64,000 nt of DNA from Patiria pectinifera (lineage: Eukaryota; Echinodermata; Asteroidea; Valvatida; Asterinidae): contig CM057144.1 of NCBI GenBank assembly GCA_029964075.1, positions 4,425,281-4,489,280 of the forward strand, given 5' to 3'. The notes under the pieces were generated by a model. That model ran no database searches. It was given only the letters and a program-made list of their open reading frames with translations, and was not told the DNA's origin. Shown here in pieces: positions 62,437 to 64,000 of this stretch. The first letter of the stretch is position 1; each line of letters opens with the position of its first letter. Both the position numbers and the translations under genes were made by a program.

Positions 62437-62655
62437 TTAAGCCGATTTTCGGCTAACTTTGACAGATTTTTTGTTAAAAAAAACGAGTTTGACAGAAAAT
62501 TTGGCAGAATGGATTTTTTTGGCAGATTCTGACAGAATTTTGCAAAGAAAATGGTTATTTGACAGAAAAGCATAGCAAGTTTGAAACAAAATTGTACGTT
62601 TGTTTTAAAAAGCGTCCATCTTTTTAAACAAACCCTTGCAAAATAGGACAGGTTG
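62437..62655 (-). mobile_element. MITE-like repeat, right inverted copy
   Basis: Reverse complement of 58125-58338, from AGCCGATTTTCGGCT to AACCCTTGCAAAATAGGACA, with modest divergence. Confidence 0.7.
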
Positions 62656-63036
62656 CCTGGTTTAGGCGCTGAGGTCCACTGGAACGAAGCAAAAACAAAT
62701 ATGATAAAATAAACCAAATTACACAAACAAAAATTATTATGTGGGTCGGGAACAATATTTAGGACGGTTTACTCAAACACGGGGACGTCAACCGAGATCA
62801 GAGGTAAACATTTCAACACGTGCTTGGGCTTGGTACTTGGTACTTGGTAAGTTCTTCACAGTATAATAGAGATCAGCGGTTCTCCTCCATAGAACTCCGC
62901 AGGGAATCCAATCCAGCAATCTAGTTAAAAAATACTTTTATAATTCAAAAGCCTTAATACATGTTGGGCTCTTACAGGTGTATTGCGTATAAGTGTTGAT
63001 CAATGTTTAAGTTACATTCAGTGTTATTGGCCCTAT

Positions 63037-63292
63037 GTATACTCACGTTTGTAGTTGCTACTTTAATGGGGTATACTATACTCAATGAAATACTCACGTT
63101 TGTAGTTGCTACTTTAATGATGTATACTATACTCAATGAAATACTCACGTTTGTAGTTGCTACTTTAATGGTGTATACTATACTCAATGAAATACTCACG
63201 TTTGTAGTTGCTACTTTAATGGTGTATACTATACTCAATGAAATACTCACGTTTGTAGTTGCTACTTTAATGGTGTATACTATGCTCAATGA
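63037..63292. repeat. 51-bp minisatellite, five copies
   Basis: Near-identical units ATACTCACGTTTGTAGTTGC followed by 31 more bases ending CTCAATGAA. Because 51 is a multiple of three, both strands keep long open frames, which I do not regard as genes. Confidence 0.92.
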
Positions 63293-63534
63293 AATCGAAC
63301 ATTATTTAATCAACGTTAATAATTGTATCGGTGAGCTAAGCTTTGTGAATAATACTGTACTGTTGCTTCAAGATTATTTACCTAATAAACAGGCTGTGAA
63401 AACAATGAATGGATAAATGTACTTGGTGAATTGTATACGTGTTAGAGGAAGGCTATTGTGAATATTATGAGCATTGCTTTCCTCACACAAAGATACTCCC
63501 CAGGATACCAGTGTTGAAAGACTGGTTCCCGCTC

Positions 63535-63960
63535 AGTAGCGTATCCAGCTTGTGATGTCGGGGGGGGGGGGGGCAACCGCACATCCGCGCCGGATAGACA
63601 TGTTTTTTTTCTTTCTCCGGACACCTGGCGGGGCGGGGGGATCAAACGAGGCCGAATGGTTGTCTAGGTCGTTAAGGGTGGTACACAGAATATTCACCCC
63701 GTATCCCCGTATCCGCGTATCCACTTCCCTGCACCTACTTTGGACTTCGATTTATTTAGCAACTGCTCCCTATTCAATTCACGTTGTCCCTGCTAGCCGC
63801 ATTTCTTAATACCGGGAAATAGCGCCCTCTTTAGACCCTCCAGCGCTCAAATCCACCCCGTATATTGTATCCGCGTATTCACTTCCCGACATCTAGCCTG
63901 CATGTACTTTGGACTTTTCTGCAACATTTTCCGACTGCGTAGCCATTTATTTTTAGGGGG
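63535..63960. repeat. G-run element and degenerate duplication
   Basis: CAGTAGCGTATCCAG with a G-run at 63560 resembles the G-rich elements at 46985 and 53380. CCGCGTATCCACTTCCC and TACTTTGGACTT recur about 165 bp apart (63712 and 63872). Confidence 0.5.
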
Positions 63961-64000
63961 TGATTTTCGCGTGGCGGGGTATTCTGCAATTACTCCATTT

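Noticed and set aside
63003-63416. 137-codon frame with hydrophobic repeats
   Set aside because: A by-product of the 51-bp minisatellite; frames are open on both strands.

Overview
The window is nuclear DNA from an animal. Every convincing coding segment is an exon bounded by AG/GT splice sites. Introns run from about 200 bp to over 8 kb, and the space between exons is filled with tRNA-derived SINEs, LINE tails, MITE-like inverted-repeat elements and minisatellites. The protein architecture (a very large modular ectodomain of FN3-like, cadherin-like and EGF modules), a CYP4 monooxygenase and the SINE types fit a marine invertebrate, most likely a deuterostome (echinoderm, hemichordate or cephalochordate). 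The species cannot be fixed from the sequence alone.

Region 1 (about 1-41500, + strand) is the 3' part of one very large gene. I joined 40 exons (1454-40561) whose splice phases all agree, giving 2621 codons to a TAA stop; the 5' end lies outside the window. In order the product carries about ten FN3-like beta-sandwich modules, a cysteine-rich unrecognised region, more FN3-like modules, two furin-type basic sites, cadherin-like repeats, two EGF modules, one transmembrane helix, and an S/E/P-rich cytoplasmic tail ending in E-S-V-V, a class I PDZ ligand pattern. It looks like a processed type I membrane adhesion or receptor protein. At least three of its introns contain damaged copies of neighbouring exon pieces.

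Region 2 (43371-55437, - strand) is a complete four-exon cytochrome P450 gene of the CYP4 family (505 aa). Its 8.3 kb first intron is a repeat nest: a duplicated LINE-bearing block, inverted MITE copies, arrays of a 16-bp unit on opposite strands, and between them a 529-bp foldback element built of 21-bp hairpin units.

Region 3 (60100-61785, + strand) is a two-exon gene for a 193-aa protein I do not recognise. Its intron is mostly a minisatellite, and inverted copies of one MITE-like repeat lie on either side of the gene. The rest of the right end (55.5-60 kb and 61.8-64 kb) is repeat-rich and without a supported gene. The most interesting items are the giant receptor gene with its intronic exon shadows, the family of foldback arrays built on a shared 16-bp unit, and the unrecognised two-exon gene.
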